Shown: positions 25,872-35,800, counted from the first letter of the stretch. The stretch is 64,000 bases of DNA from Limimaricola cinnabarinus (GCF_002723615.1 NZ_KZ304960.1:50586-114585); one strand, 5' to 3'. Notes: a model not told the origin generated them from the letters alone. Numbers and translations are program-made.

Positions 25872-27248
25872 ATGGAAGACCTTACGGAACTCGAACGCGG
25901 CCCGGACCATCTCAGGCTGGTCCTGGCGGTGGGGGAGATCGGCGTCTGGGATCTCGACACGACGACGGGCCAGGCATGGCGCAGCCTGCGGCATGACCAG
26001 ATCTTCGGCTATGAGACCGCGCTGCCGTCCTGGAGCTACGACGATTTCCTCTCCCATGTGGTGCCCGAGGACCGGGCCCATGTCGATGCGGCCTACGGCG
26101 CGGCGCTCGAGGCCAAGGAGGGCTGGTCCTTCGAGTGCCGGATCCTGCGGGCCGATGGCGCCCTGCGCTGGATCAGCGCGCATGGCCGCTTCCTGCACGA
26201 TGCCGAAACCGGGCATGACAGGCTCATCGGCCATGTCATGGACATCACCGAAAGCAAGGAGGCCGAGGAGCGGCTGCGTCTCGTCACCTCCGAGCTGAAC
26301 CACCGCACCCGCAACATGCTCTCGGTGCTGCAGGGCATGGTGCGCATGTCGGCGCGCCGGGCCGGCAGCGTGCGCGAGCTCGAACAGAGCCTCCTGGGCC
26401 GGATGGAGGCGCTGTCGCGCAGCCATGCGCTGACCGTGCAGCTCTCCGACAGCGCGCTCAGGGTCTCGGACGTGATCGACAGCGCCATTTCGCCCCTGCA
26501 GCCCGAGCCCGGCCGTTTCATGATCACCGGCGCGACCGGCGCGACGCTGGCGCCCAAGATCGCCGAGAGCCTGTCTCTCGCGCTTTACGAGCTGACCACC
26601 AACGCGATCAAATACGGCGCGCTGAGCGGCGAGAGCGGCCGCGTTGCGATCGAGGTGAGCCGCCTTGCGCCGGGCCGCGCCCGCGTGGTCTGGCGCGAAA
26701 CCGGCGGGCCGAAGGTTTCAGCGCCCGAGCGCACCGGCTTCGGCTCGACGCTGCTGCGCTCGATCCTGCGCGCCGATGAGGGCGAGGTGTCCATCGAATT
26801 TGCCGAGACCGGCGTGATCTGCACCATCGAGATGCCGGTGGGGCATGACGCCGCCGAGAGCGAACGCGCCACGCGCGGCGAGGCGCGGCTCGAAGGGCGG
26901 CGGGTGATGGTGGTCGAGGACGAGTTCCTGATCGCGATTTCGCTGGAAATGGCGCTGGGCGAGCAGGGCGCGCTGGTCGAGGGGCCCTATACGCGGCTCG
27001 GCGATGCGCAAAAGGCGGTCTCGACCCGGCCCGATGCCGCGGTGCTCGACGTGCGGCTGGGCAGCCAGTCGAGCCTGCCGCTGGCGCGCGATCTCCATGC
27101 GCTGGGCGTGCCCTTGCTGTTCGTGACCGGCAATGTCGATGGCGAGGAGCTCAAGCAGGAATTCCCCGAATGCCAGGTCCTCTCCAAGCCGGTGAGCGAG
27201 GACAGGGTCGTCGCCGAGCTCAAGCGGCTGATCGAGCGGCGCGGCTGA
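25872..27248 (+). CDS. PAS-HWE sensor histidine kinase with C-terminal receiver domain
   Basis: A 458-residue hybrid kinase. A PAS domain spans about 12-127, ending in the usual GHVMDITESKEAEERL linker. The HWE kinase core follows: phosphoacceptor H144 in SELNHRTRNML, N244 in ELTTNAIKYG, W274-x-E276 and GFGSTLL. A receiver domain occupies about 344-458 with EDE (349-351), phosphoacceptor D393 in VLDVRLG, VTGN and a C-terminal KP. No transmembrane helix, so cytoplasmic. No LOV cysteine motif is seen in the PAS domain, so it is not an obvious light sensor. No partner regulator is adjacent. 125 bp upstream hold no clear promoter. Confidence 0.92.
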   Translation: MEDLTELERGPDHLRLVLAVGEIGVWDLDTTTGQAWRSLRHDQIFGYETALPSWSYDDFLSHVVPEDRAHVDAAYGAALEAKEGWSFECRILRADGALRWISAHGRFLHDAETGHDRLIGHVMDITESKEAEERLRLVTSELNHRTRNMLSVLQGMVRMSARRAGSVRELEQSLLGRMEALSRSHALTVQLSDSALRVSDVIDSAISPLQPEPGRFMITGATGATLAPKIAESLSLALYELTTNAIKYGALSGESGRVAIEVSRLAPGRARVVWRETGGPKVSAPERTGFGSTLLRSILRADEGEVSIEFAETGVICTIEMPVGHDAAESERATRGEARLEGRRVMVVEDEFLIAISLEMALGEQGALVEGPYTRLGDAQKAVSTRPDAAVLDVRLGSQSSLPLARDLHALGVPLLFVTGNVDGEELKQEFPECQVLSKPVSEDRVVAELKRLIERRG

Positions 27249-27266
27249 GCGCCGCGCCCCGGGGCG

Positions 27267-27875
27267 TCAGAACTCGACGCCGACCTGCGCCTTGATGCCC
27301 GAGCGGAAGGGGTGCTTGATGAGCTCCATCTCGGTCACGAGATCGGCGGCCTCGATCAGGTCCTCATGCGCGTTGCGGCCCGTCAGCACCACATGGGTCA
27401 TCTCGGGCTTCTCCTCCTTCAGGAAGGCCACCACCTCCTTGATGTCGAGATATTCGTAGCGCAGCGCGATGTTGATCTCGTCGAGCAGCACCATGCGGTT
27501 GGCGGGATCGCGGATCAGCTCCTTTGCCTTTTCCCAGGCCGCCTGCGCCATCTCGGTGTCGCGCGAGCGGTCCTGCGTCTCCCAGGTGAAGCCTTCGCCC
27601 ATGGTGTGAAACTGGCAGGCATCCGAGAACCGCTCGAGGATCAGGTCGCGCTCGCCGGTCGACATGCCGCCCTTGATGAACTGCACCACCGCGCAGGGCA
27701 TCTCGTGGGCGATGCAGCGGAAGATCATCCCGAAGGCGGCCGAAGACTTGCCCTTGCCCTTGCCGGTATGGACGATGATCAGCCCCTTCTCGTCGGTCTT
27801 GGTGGCCATGATCTTGTCGCGCGCGGCCTTCTTCTTGGCCATCTTCATCGCGTGGCGGTCGGTGTCGTCGGTCAT
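27267..27875 (-). CDS. cobO: Cob(I)yrinic acid a,c-diamide adenosyltransferase
   Basis: A 202-residue CobA/CobO/BtuR-type ATP:corrinoid adenosyltransferase, attaching the upper adenosyl ligand to the cobalt. Seen: P-loop HTGKGKGKSS at residues 36-45, QFIKGGMSTGERDL, MVLLDEINIALRYEYL, VVLTGRNAHEDLIEAADLVTEM and the C-terminal KAQVGVEF. Start at MTDDTDRHAM because AAGGAGC lies 9 bases upstream. Last of a minus-strand run cobN-lrgA-lrgB-cobO, 58 bp after lrgB. Confidence 0.96.
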   Translation of the reverse strand: MTDDTDRHAMKMAKKKAARDKIMATKTDEKGLIIVHTGKGKGKSSAAFGMIFRCIAHEMPCAVVQFIKGGMSTGERDLILERFSDACQFHTMGEGFTWETQDRSRDTEMAQAAWEKAKELIRDPANRMVLLDEINIALRYEYLDIKEVVAFLKEEKPEMTHVVLTGRNAHEDLIEAADLVTEMELIKHPFRSGIKAQVGVEF

Positions 27876-27933
27876 GGCATGGCTCCTTGTTCGAGGCGGC
27901 AGACTGCGCCGAAGGACGTCCGCGCGCAACCCG

Positions 27934-28671
27934 TCAGCCGGCGAGAAGCGCCACGAGCCACGGCGCGAGCAAGGGCGCGATCAGCGCCGTCAGCAGCGCG
28001 TTGAGCCCCATGCCGATCCCCGCGAAGGCGCCCGCCGTCTCGTTGACCTGAAAGGCGCGCGCCGTGCCGATGCCATGCGCCGCGACGCCGACCGCGAGAC
28101 CGCGCGCGCGCCAGTCGCGGATGCGCAGGAGGTTCAGAAGCGGGGTGGCGACGACGGCGCCGGTGATGCCGGTGATGATGACCAGAACCGCCGTCAGGTT
28201 GGGCGCGCCGCCGATCGTCTCGGCCACGCCGAGCGCCACGGGCGCGGTGACCGATTTCGGCGCAAGCGACAACAGCGTCTCGCCCGTCAGGCCGAAGGCC
28301 GCGCCGATCGCCACCGCCGAGACCAGCGCCGTCACCGACCCGGCGATGAGCGCGGCCAGCATCGGCCAGAAGGCCGAGCGGATCAGCCGCAGATTGGCAT
28401 GAAGCGGCACGGCCAGCGCCACGGTCGCCGGGCCGAGCATGAAATGTACGAATTGCGCGCCGTCGAAGTAGCGCTCATAGGGCGTGCCGGTGAGCCGCAG
28501 CAGCATCGCCAGCAGCGCCACGGCGACCAGAACCGGGTTGATGAGCGGCTTGCGGCCCGCACGGCGAAAGGCAAGATCGCCCAAGGCATAGGCCACCAGC
28601 GTCGCGGTGAGCCACAAGAGCGGGTCCTGCCGCAGATAGGTCCAGATCTCGGCCGGGTCGGCGGGGCTCAT
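27934..28671 (-). CDS. lrgB: LrgB/CidB/YohK family membrane protein
   Basis: A 245-residue inner-membrane protein with about seven helices. GYLNPVL-type family sequence appears as PLINPVLVAV, and LGPATVALAVPLHANL, LAPKSVTAPVALGV and AHGIGTARAFQVNE are family hallmarks. LrgB works with LrgA; roles reported in the family include control of murein hydrolase activity and export of pyruvate or glycolate. Start overlaps the lrgA stop (ATGA). Its place among cobalamin genes is unusual. Confidence 0.92.
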   Translation of the reverse strand: MSPADPAEIWTYLRQDPLLWLTATLVAYALGDLAFRRAGRKPLINPVLVAVALLAMLLRLTGTPYERYFDGAQFVHFMLGPATVALAVPLHANLRLIRSAFWPMLAALIAGSVTALVSAVAIGAAFGLTGETLLSLAPKSVTAPVALGVAETIGGAPNLTAVLVIITGITGAVVATPLLNLLRIRDWRARGLAVGVAAHGIGTARAFQVNETAGAFAGIGMGLNALLTALIAPLLAPWLVALLAG

Positions 28672-29018
28672 TCCGAGGCCCCCGTCAGCCGGGCGACGAG
28701 GAGAAAGACATAGACCCCCGCCATGATGGCGGCGACGGTCGACAACAGCAGCGCCGCGATCAGCGCCACGCCATGCTGGCCCAGCGTGTCGAGATGACCG
28801 ACCACGCCGACGCCCGCGGGCACGAACAGGAGCGACAGATGCGCCAGCAGCGCCGATGTCGTCGGCGCGATCCGTTCGGCCAGCGCAGGCCGCATGATCA
28901 GCGCCGCGAACAAGAGCGCCATGCCGATCACCGGGCCGGGCACCGGCAGGCCGAGCCCGCGTGCGGCGACCTCGCCCGCCAGCTGGCAGGCGAGCAGGAC
29001 GACGAGGTTGACGATCAT
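28668..29018 (-). CDS. lrgA: LrgA/CidA/YohJ family holin-like membrane protein
   Basis: A 116-residue protein with four transmembrane helices. VVLLACQLAGEVAAR, LPVPGPVIGMALLF and LLFVPAGVGVV are the family signature segments. GGAGG lies 9 bases before ATG 29018, which excludes the longer upstream start. It begins 52 bp after the cobN stop on the same strand and overlaps lrgB by 4 bases. Confidence 0.92.
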   Translation of the reverse strand: MIVNLVVLLACQLAGEVAARGLGLPVPGPVIGMALLFAALIMRPALAERIAPTTSALLAHLSLLFVPAGVGVVGHLDTLGQHGVALIAALLLSTVAAIMAGVYVFLLVARLTGASE

Positions 29019-29070
29019 GGGGCCTCCGGTCGCTTGGGATACCCTCACTCTGGGGCGGGCGGGCCCATCG

Positions 29071-32000
29071 TCAAGCGGATCGCGTCAGCGCCTCGATCCG
29101 CGCCCGCGCCGAGTTCGAGCGCGGCTGCCACAGCCCCTGGTCGATCGCCTCCTGCAGCCGCTCGGCGATCTCCCTCAGCGCGGGCGCATTATGCTCGGCG
29201 ATGAAGTCGCGCGTGTCCTCATCGGCCAGAACCGCCTCTTCGACGAGGTCGAAATGATGGTTCTTCACCGCCCGCGTGGTGGCGGCGAAGGCGAAGAGGT
29301 AGTCGACCGTGGCCGCGATCTCGAAGGCGCCCTTGTAGCCGTGCCGCTTCACGCCATCGATCCATTTGGGGTTCACCACGCGGCTGCGCACCACGCGGGC
29401 GATCTCCTCGTCGAGGCTGCGGATCACGGGGCGCTCGGGGCGGGAATGGTCGTTGTGATAGATCGGCCGGTCGCGGCCCTGAAGGCTCGCCACCGCCGCC
29501 GCCGCGCCGCCCTCGAACTGGTAGTAGTCGTCCGAATCGAGAATGTCGTGCTCGCGGTTGTCCTGGTTCTGGACGATGGCCTCGACCTGTCCCAGCCTCG
29601 CGGCAAAGCCGTCGCGATCGGCCTCGCCCTCCTGTCCCGCGCCGTAGGCATAGCCGCCCCAGTCGAGATAGGCGGCCCCGAGATCGGCGCGCTCGGACCA
29701 GATCCGCTCGTCGATCAGCGCCTGCAGGCCAGCGCCGTAAGCACCGGGCTTGGAGCCATAGACCCTTGCCGCGCTTTCGCCCGCGCGCACCCGCGCCGCC
29801 GCCGGGTTGGTCTCCTCCGGCTCATCAAGCGCCTGCACCGCGCGCGCCGCCGAATCCACCAGCGCCACGAGCTGCGGGAAGGCATCGCGGAAAAAGCCCG
29901 AAATGCGCAGCGTGACGTCGACGCGCGGACGGCCCAGCACGCCCTCGGGCAGCACCTCGAAGCCGGTGACGCGGCGGTTGGCGCTGTCCCAAGTCGGCTT
30001 CACGCCCATCAGCGCCAGCGCCTGCGCGATGTCGTCGCCCCCCGTGCGCATGTTGGCGGTGCCCCAAGCGGTGACCAGCATCGTGCGCGGCCAGTCGCCG
30101 TGATCCTGCAGGTGCTTCTCGATCAGCAGATTCGCCGATTTCCAGCCGAGCGCCCAAGCGGTCGGCGTCGGCACGGCGCGCGCATCGACCGAGAAGAAGT
30201 TGCGCCCCGTCGGCAGCACGTCGGGCCGCCCGCGCGTCGGCGCGCCCGACGGGCCGGGGGCCACGGCGCGCCCGTCGAGACCGGTCAGCAGCCCCGCGCC
30301 CTCCGCCGGGCCGCAAGCGGCGATGGCGGGGCGGAGCTTGCGCTCGATCTCGTCCAGCACCGCCGCCGAGGCGGGGCCGGGGGCAGGGGCTGTGCCGTCG
30401 AGCAGCCGCTGGCACAACTCCTCCAGCCGCTCCACCGTGTCGCCATGGCTGCGCCATTTGCCGGGGCCGTCGAGCGCCTCGGGGCGCGGTCCGGTCCACG
30501 CCTCGGCCATGTCGCAATCGAGCGGGTCGAAGCCCAAACCCAGATCCTCGGCCAGCGCCCGCAGGATCGAGGCCGCGCCTGAACCGCGCGGCACGCGGGC
30601 CAGCGCAATGGCGAGATCGCGCTCCTGACGGCCCTCGGGGGACTGCCCGAACACGTGCAGCCCGTCGCGGATCTGCGCCTCCTTCAGCTCGCACAGCCAC
30701 GCGTCGAGCTTGGCGAGGTCGGTGTCGGCCTGCCCCTCGAACCCGGCATCGGAGGCGAGGCCGGTGGTTTCCGCAAGGCTCAGGATCTCGCGCCGCAGAT
30801 GGGTGATCCGGCGCGGATCGACTCCCGCCGCCTCGTAATACTCGTCCACCAGCGCCTCCAGATCGCGCAGCGGCCCGTAGCTCTCGGCACGGGTCAGCGG
30901 CGGGGTCAGGTGATCGATCACCACCGCCTGCGCCCGGCGCTTGGCCTGCGTGCCCTCGCCCGGATCGTTGACGATGAAGGGGTAGAGATGCGGCGTCGCG
31001 CCCAGCGCGATCTCGGGCCAGCAGCTCTCCGACAGCGCCACCGCCTTGCCCGGCAGCCATTCGAGGTTGCCATGCTTGCCCATATGGACGACCGCATCCG
31101 CCGCCCAGTGATGCCGCAGCCAGAAGTGAAAGGCGAGGTAGTGATGCGGCGGGACGAGGTCGGGGGAGTGGTAGGTGTCGGTCGGGTCGATGTTGTAGCC
31201 GCGCGCGGGCTGCAACCCGACGACCGCATTGCCGAAACGATGCAGCGACAGGGCAAAGCCGCGCCCGGACCCAGCCTCGGAAGTGCGTATTTGAGGAAAG
31301 ATGAAAGGGTCGTCGCCCGGAGGGCCCCAGCGGTCGAGAATCTGCTGCTTGGCGGCCCAAGGCAACTCCGCGAAATGCCGCTCATACTCTTCGAGCGGCA
31401 GCACCTCGCCGCCTTCGCGCGCGGCCCGGTCGGTGAGCCAGTTGGTCGGCCCGGCCATCAGCCGGTCCATCAGCGCCTGCGCGTCCTCGGGGGCGTTCTC
31501 GATGCCGTAGCCCTCGCGCGCCATCAGCCGCAGCGCGTGCACCGTGGCGGCGGGGGTGTCGAGGCCGACCCCGTTGGCCAGCCGCCCGTCCTTGTTGGGG
31601 TAGTTGGCGAGCACCAGCGCCACCTTGCGCTCGGGGGCGGGGGTGGTCCGCAGCCGCGCCCAGCGGGCGGCGAGATCGGCCACGAAGGTGATCCGGTCGG
31701 CGCGCGGCTGGTAGGTGGCGACGCGGCACTGCGTCGCCTCGTCGAAGAAGGCCTCGCCCTTGAAACCGATGGCGCGGGACAGGATGCGCCCGTCCACCTC
31801 CGGCAGCGCCACGTTCATCGCGATGTCACGCGCCGAGAGGCCTGTCAGACCCTCCTCCCACGTCTCCTCGCTGCTGGCCGAGAGCACGATCTGGAAGACG
31901 GGGGCCGCGTTCGCCTCAGAGGCAGCCAACGGGTTGGGCGACGCCGCGTCGCCCGCGACCGCGCCGCCCGTGGCAAAGGAGGTGGCGTTGAGGATGACCG

Positions 32001-32775
32001 ATGGCGGTGCCTCCGCCATTAGTCCGGCCAACGTGTCGCGCGACACCGGGTCCTTGAGCGAGGCCACGAAGACCGGCATCGGGTTCAGCCCCTGACGCAA
32101 CAACGCCCGCACCAGCCGGTCGATCGGCGCGAGTTGCGCGCCCTGCAGCAGCGCGCGGTAGAACACGACGGGCACCACCGGGGCGTCGCCGTCCCACGCC
32201 TCGCGCAGCCGGTCGAGATCGGCGATGCCGAGACCGGGCCAGTAGAGGCCCGCGCGCAGCAGGGGCCGCGCCGCCTGCGGCGGCTCGCCCCCGTCGAGCA
32301 TGTGGCGGGCATGGGCGAGGAAGTTCTCCGCGTTCTCCGGCCCGCCCTCGACGAGATAGGACCAGAGCGCGTCGTAGTCGTCTTCCGCCACGGTCGACAG
32401 CTCGCGCAGCTCCGGGTCGGGCTTGTCGTCGCCGGGCAGGGCGGCGAAGGGCACGCCCGCCTCGGCCAGCCGGGCCGCGTATTGTACGAGACCGTATTTC
32501 CAGTAGCCCGCGCCGCCCAGCACGCGGGCGACCACGAGGCGCGATTTCGTGGCGCAGTCGTCGAGATGCAGGTCCACCGACATCGGGTGCTGCAGGTGCA
32601 TGAGGCTCGCCAGCCGCAGGTCGGGCGCGTCTTCCATCTGCGCCCGCGCCGCGCTCAGAGCGGCCAGCTCGGTGTCGGCGGCGGAGATGACGACCAGATC
32701 GCCGGGCGTCTGGCCGAGATCGATCGCTTCGGTGCCGTCGGAGACGGTGCCCGGCGTGGCGGCGAGAAGATGCAT
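29071..32775 (-). CDS. cobN: Aerobic cobaltochelatase subunit CobN
   Basis: A 1234-residue large chelatase subunit that inserts cobalt into hydrogenobyrinic acid a,c-diamide using ATP, with CobS and CobT (not in this window). Recognisable: LANYPNKDGRLANGVGLDTP, GLQPARGYNIDPTDTYHSPD, HMGKHGNLEWLPGKAVALSE, DVTLRISGFFRDAFPQ and the final third with KRHGYKGAFEIAATVDYLF, all typical of the CobN/magnesium chelatase H family. At residues 490-505 the frame runs through a dispersed repeat element and reads FIFPQIRTSEAGSGRG, which looks like an insertion before FALSLHRFGN. AAAGGG precedes the ATG. Confidence 0.96.
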   Translation of the reverse strand: MHLLAATPGTVSDGTEAIDLGQTPGDLVVISAADTELAALSAARAQMEDAPDLRLASLMHLQHPMSVDLHLDDCATKSRLVVARVLGGAGYWKYGLVQYAARLAEAGVPFAALPGDDKPDPELRELSTVAEDDYDALWSYLVEGGPENAENFLAHARHMLDGGEPPQAARPLLRAGLYWPGLGIADLDRLREAWDGDAPVVPVVFYRALLQGAQLAPIDRLVRALLRQGLNPMPVFVASLKDPVSRDTLAGLMAEAPPSVILNATSFATGGAVAGDAASPNPLAASEANAAPVFQIVLSASSEETWEEGLTGLSARDIAMNVALPEVDGRILSRAIGFKGEAFFDEATQCRVATYQPRADRITFVADLAARWARLRTTPAPERKVALVLANYPNKDGRLANGVGLDTPAATVHALRLMAREGYGIENAPEDAQALMDRLMAGPTNWLTDRAAREGGEVLPLEEYERHFAELPWAAKQQILDRWGPPGDDPFIFPQIRTSEAGSGRGFALSLHRFGNAVVGLQPARGYNIDPTDTYHSPDLVPPHHYLAFHFWLRHHWAADAVVHMGKHGNLEWLPGKAVALSESCWPEIALGATPHLYPFIVNDPGEGTQAKRRAQAVVIDHLTPPLTRAESYGPLRDLEALVDEYYEAAGVDPRRITHLRREILSLAETTGLASDAGFEGQADTDLAKLDAWLCELKEAQIRDGLHVFGQSPEGRQERDLAIALARVPRGSGAASILRALAEDLGLGFDPLDCDMAEAWTGPRPEALDGPGKWRSHGDTVERLEELCQRLLDGTAPAPGPASAAVLDEIERKLRPAIAACGPAEGAGLLTGLDGRAVAPGPSGAPTRGRPDVLPTGRNFFSVDARAVPTPTAWALGWKSANLLIEKHLQDHGDWPRTMLVTAWGTANMRTGGDDIAQALALMGVKPTWDSANRRVTGFEVLPEGVLGRPRVDVTLRISGFFRDAFPQLVALVDSAARAVQALDEPEETNPAAARVRAGESAARVYGSKPGAYGAGLQALIDERIWSERADLGAAYLDWGGYAYGAGQEGEADRDGFAARLGQVEAIVQNQDNREHDILDSDDYYQFEGGAAAAVASLQGRDRPIYHNDHSRPERPVIRSLDEEIARVVRSRVVNPKWIDGVKRHGYKGAFEIAATVDYLFAFAATTRAVKNHHFDLVEEAVLADEDTRDFIAEHNAPALREIAERLQEAIDQGLWQPRSNSARARIEALTRSA
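31284..31306 (-). repeat. Dispersed short repeat, copy 3, inside cobN
   Basis: On the minus strand this reads TTTCATCTTTCCTCAAATAC then GCA, differing from copies 1 and 2 by one base (C for T). It is in frame and codes FIFPQIR of CobN, using the codon ATA, rare in such GC-rich DNA. A GC-rich CCCTCCGGGCG stretch lies just before it on the same strand, as in the other copies. Confidence 0.75.
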
Positions 32776-32853
32776 GGCGGCCCTTTCGTGAACGCTTGCG
32801 CAGGCCTGCGCGTTGGGGCAGGGAACGGCACCCCCCAGTTACAGGAGCGGATG

Positions 32854-33036
32854 ATGGATTACAGCAAGTCGGGCGGGCCGAAACAGACCCGCAACGCGCC
32901 AAAGCACAGCGAGCACAACGCGCGCGGCACCGAGAAGACCCCCTATGACAAGCGCGAGGACAAGGCAGACCTGCTCAAGCGCATGAAGGACGCGGCGAAG
33001 AAGGCCGCCGACAAGGCGCCCGAACCCAAGGGCTGA
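32854..33036 (+). CDS. Small lysine-rich protein of unknown function
   Basis: A 60-residue, highly charged protein (DYSKSGGPKQTRN, KTPYDKREDKADLLKRMKDA, then KKAADKAPEPKG) without hydrophobic segments. GGAG at 32844-32847 favours ATG 32854 over the adjacent ATG 32851. It is divergent from cobN (78 bp) and convergent with the GNAT gene, with 2 bp between the two stops. Basic and probably disordered; a nucleic-acid-binding or stress role is only a guess. Confidence 0.7.
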   Translation: MDYSKSGGPKQTRNAPKHSEHNARGTEKTPYDKREDKADLLKRMKDAAKKAADKAPEPKG

Positions 33037-33038
33037 AC

Positions 33039-33487
33039 TCACAGCCGCTTCTCCATGAAGACGCTGCAGCCGTTGTCGGCATAGCTGTCGAACGGCCCGC
33101 GCCGGGCGTAGCCATGGCGCTCATAGAGCCGGCAGGCGGCGGCGAGTTCGTCCGCCGTCTCGAGTCTGATCAGCCCCAGCCCCTCGGCGCGGGCCGCCGC
33201 TTCGAGCGCCCCGATGAGCGCGGCGCCGACGCCGCGCCCGCGCGCCGCATCGCGCACGAAGACCGATTTCAGCTCGCCATAGCCCGGTTTCACGTGAAGC
33301 GCGCCGCAGCCCAGCAGCGCCCCCTCGTCGCGCGCGACGAGAAAGCGGATGTCAGGCGCGGCCAGCGCCTCGATCGGCAGGAAGTGATTCTGCTCGGGCC
33401 GGAACATCGCCCGCATCAGGCCTTGGCTCGCCTCGACCAGCGCGCGCGGACCGGGATCGATCGTGCGCGCCGCCACGATCTCGAGGC

Positions 33488-33491
<4 letters not shown>
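33039..33491 (-). CDS. GNAT family N-acetyltransferase
   Basis: A 150-residue acetyltransferase with the acetyl-CoA-binding block LKSVFVRDAARGRGVGAALI (Q/RxxGxG/A as RGRGVG) and the C-terminal AACRLYERHGYARRGPF typical of the fold. The substrate is not predictable. Its start overlaps the cobW stop (ATGA), so it is cotranscribed with cobW. Confidence 0.9.
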
Positions 33492-34552
<1,061 letters not shown>

Positions 34553-34598
34553 GTGGGTCTTCCGTTACTGGTCGGCGCGAATGGCGCCGGGGGTGGAT

Positions 34599-34928
34599 AT
34601 GGACTGCATCACGATCTGCGCGACCTGCGCCGCGCCGGGGCAGGCGCCCGAGGGGGCGGCCTTGGCCGAAGCGGTGCGCGATGGCTTGCGCGAAGGGTGC
34701 GTGCTGCGCCTCGTGGATTGTCTCAATGTCTGCCATTCGCCCGTGGCCCTGTCGATCCGGGGGGCGGGCAAGATGGCCTATCTTTTTGCGGGGGTGGACC
34801 CGGCCGCGCAGGCGGCCGAGATCCGAAAGCTTGCCGATCTCTACGCCGAGGCCGCGGGCGGCGACATCACCGATGCCCGCCCCCTCGGCGCGCTCAGGCA
34901 TTGCCTGATCGGGCGCATTCCCGCCTGA
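34599..34928 (+). CDS. DUF1636 family cysteine-rich protein (first copy)
   Basis: A 109-residue predicted metal- or cluster-binding protein. Cysteines sit as C3-x3-C7-x2-C10 at the N-terminus (DCITICATC) and again in LVDCLNVCHSP, giving a ferredoxin-like thiol set. DUF1636 genes commonly accompany cobalamin genes. It is divergent from cobW and convergent with cbtA (4 bp between stops). ATG 34599 is preceded by GGGGGTGG; a GTG six bases upstream is an alternative start. A paralogue is at 43953-44336. Confidence 0.85.
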   Translation: MDCITICATCAAPGQAPEGAALAEAVRDGLREGCVLRLVDCLNVCHSPVALSIRGAGKMAYLFAGVDPAAQAAEIRKLADLYAEAAGGDITDARPLGALRHCLIGRIPA

Positions 34929-34932
34929 GCGT

Positions 34933-35613
34933 TCAGGCGGTCTCGTGCGACCAGATCCAGCCGCCCATGACGCCCAACAGCGCCCAGGCCGCGGCGGAGA
35001 CGCCGAGCGCGCGGGTCGAGAACAGCGCCGCCAGCTCCGGCGCGGCGGTGCCGAAATAGCGGTCGAGATGCGGCGCGCCGATCACATGCGGCGCCGCGAG
35101 CAGCGCCGCCCCGGCCACGAGCCAGGCAGGCCCCCGCCCGAAGGCCATCAGAGCCAGCCCCGCGGCGGTGGCGATCACGCAAAAGCCCCACCACGCCTGC
35201 CGCACCGAAACCTCGGCGGCGATCGTGCCGGGCAGCTCGGGCGGCAGCCCGAAGGAGGGCGCGAGCGCCAGCGCCGCGAAGCCCGCAAGGCCCCAGACAA
35301 GGCCACGGCGCGCATCGATCCGCACGCCCTGCCGATGCGCAAGCGCAAAGCCCGCCGCCATCACGAGGCCGAAGCCGATCCACGCCACCACGTTCATCGC
35401 CAGCGTGCCCGCATGCCGCGCCAGCGCGTCGCCCAGGGGCGGCGCGCCCGCAGTCGAGCCGATATAGCCATCGGTGAAATGCGCCCGCGCGCCCGACTCG
35501 TAAAGCTCGGCTTCCATCAAGAGCGGCACGACGAACCAGAATTGCAGAAGTGCGGCGAGCACGCCTGCGGCGAGGCCAGCGAAAAGCGCGCTGGCGCCAA
35601 TCTGTCTGATCAT
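34933..35613 (-). CDS. cbtA: CbtA family predicted cobalt transporter subunit
   Basis: A 226-residue membrane protein with about five to six transmembrane helices. IGASALFAGLAAGVLAALLQ, PLLMEAELYE, GFALAHRQG and GLPPELPGT are CbtA features. CbtA and CbtB are predicted, from riboswitch linkage across alphaproteobacteria, to take up cobalt. It follows cbtB by 10 bp and shares its riboswitch. Confidence 0.92.
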   Translation of the reverse strand: MIRQIGASALFAGLAAGVLAALLQFWFVVPLLMEAELYESGARAHFTDGYIGSTAGAPPLGDALARHAGTLAMNVVAWIGFGLVMAAGFALAHRQGVRIDARRGLVWGLAGFAALALAPSFGLPPELPGTIAAEVSVRQAWWGFCVIATAAGLALMAFGRGPAWLVAGAALLAAPHVIGAPHLDRYFGTAAPELAALFSTRALGVSAAAWALLGVMGGWIWSHETA

Positions 35614-35623
35614 GAGGGCGGCG

Positions 35624-35794
35624 TCAGTGGCAGGGAAAGCCGGTCGCGTGGCGCGAATCATGGGCCACGTCGTGCATCGCGCCCGCCTGGCTGAAGCCGG
35701 CGGCAAAGATCAGCCCGAGGCCGAGGATCGCGGCAAAGGCGATGGTGGCGATGTCGGTGCTGCTGCCGGAGGCGGCGATGGTCCTGGTCGTCAT
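35624..35794 (-). CDS. cbtB: CbtB family predicted cobalt transporter subunit
   Basis: A 56-residue protein with one transmembrane helix (ATIAFAAILGLGLIFAAG) and a short C-terminal histidine cluster (AMHDVAHDSRHATGF), the hallmark of CbtB, likely capturing cobalt outside. AGGAG lies 9 bases before ATG. The gene begins directly below a cobalamin riboswitch whose last hairpin ends next to the ribosome site. Confidence 0.93.
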   Translation of the reverse strand: MTTRTIAASGSSTDIATIAFAAILGLGLIFAAGFSQAGAMHDVAHDSRHATGFPCH

Positions 35795-35800
35795 GTCAAA

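Noticed and set aside
32776..32853. Cobalamin riboswitch directly upstream of cobN
   Set aside because: Only 78 bp separate cobN from the divergent small gene and no B12 box is present there.
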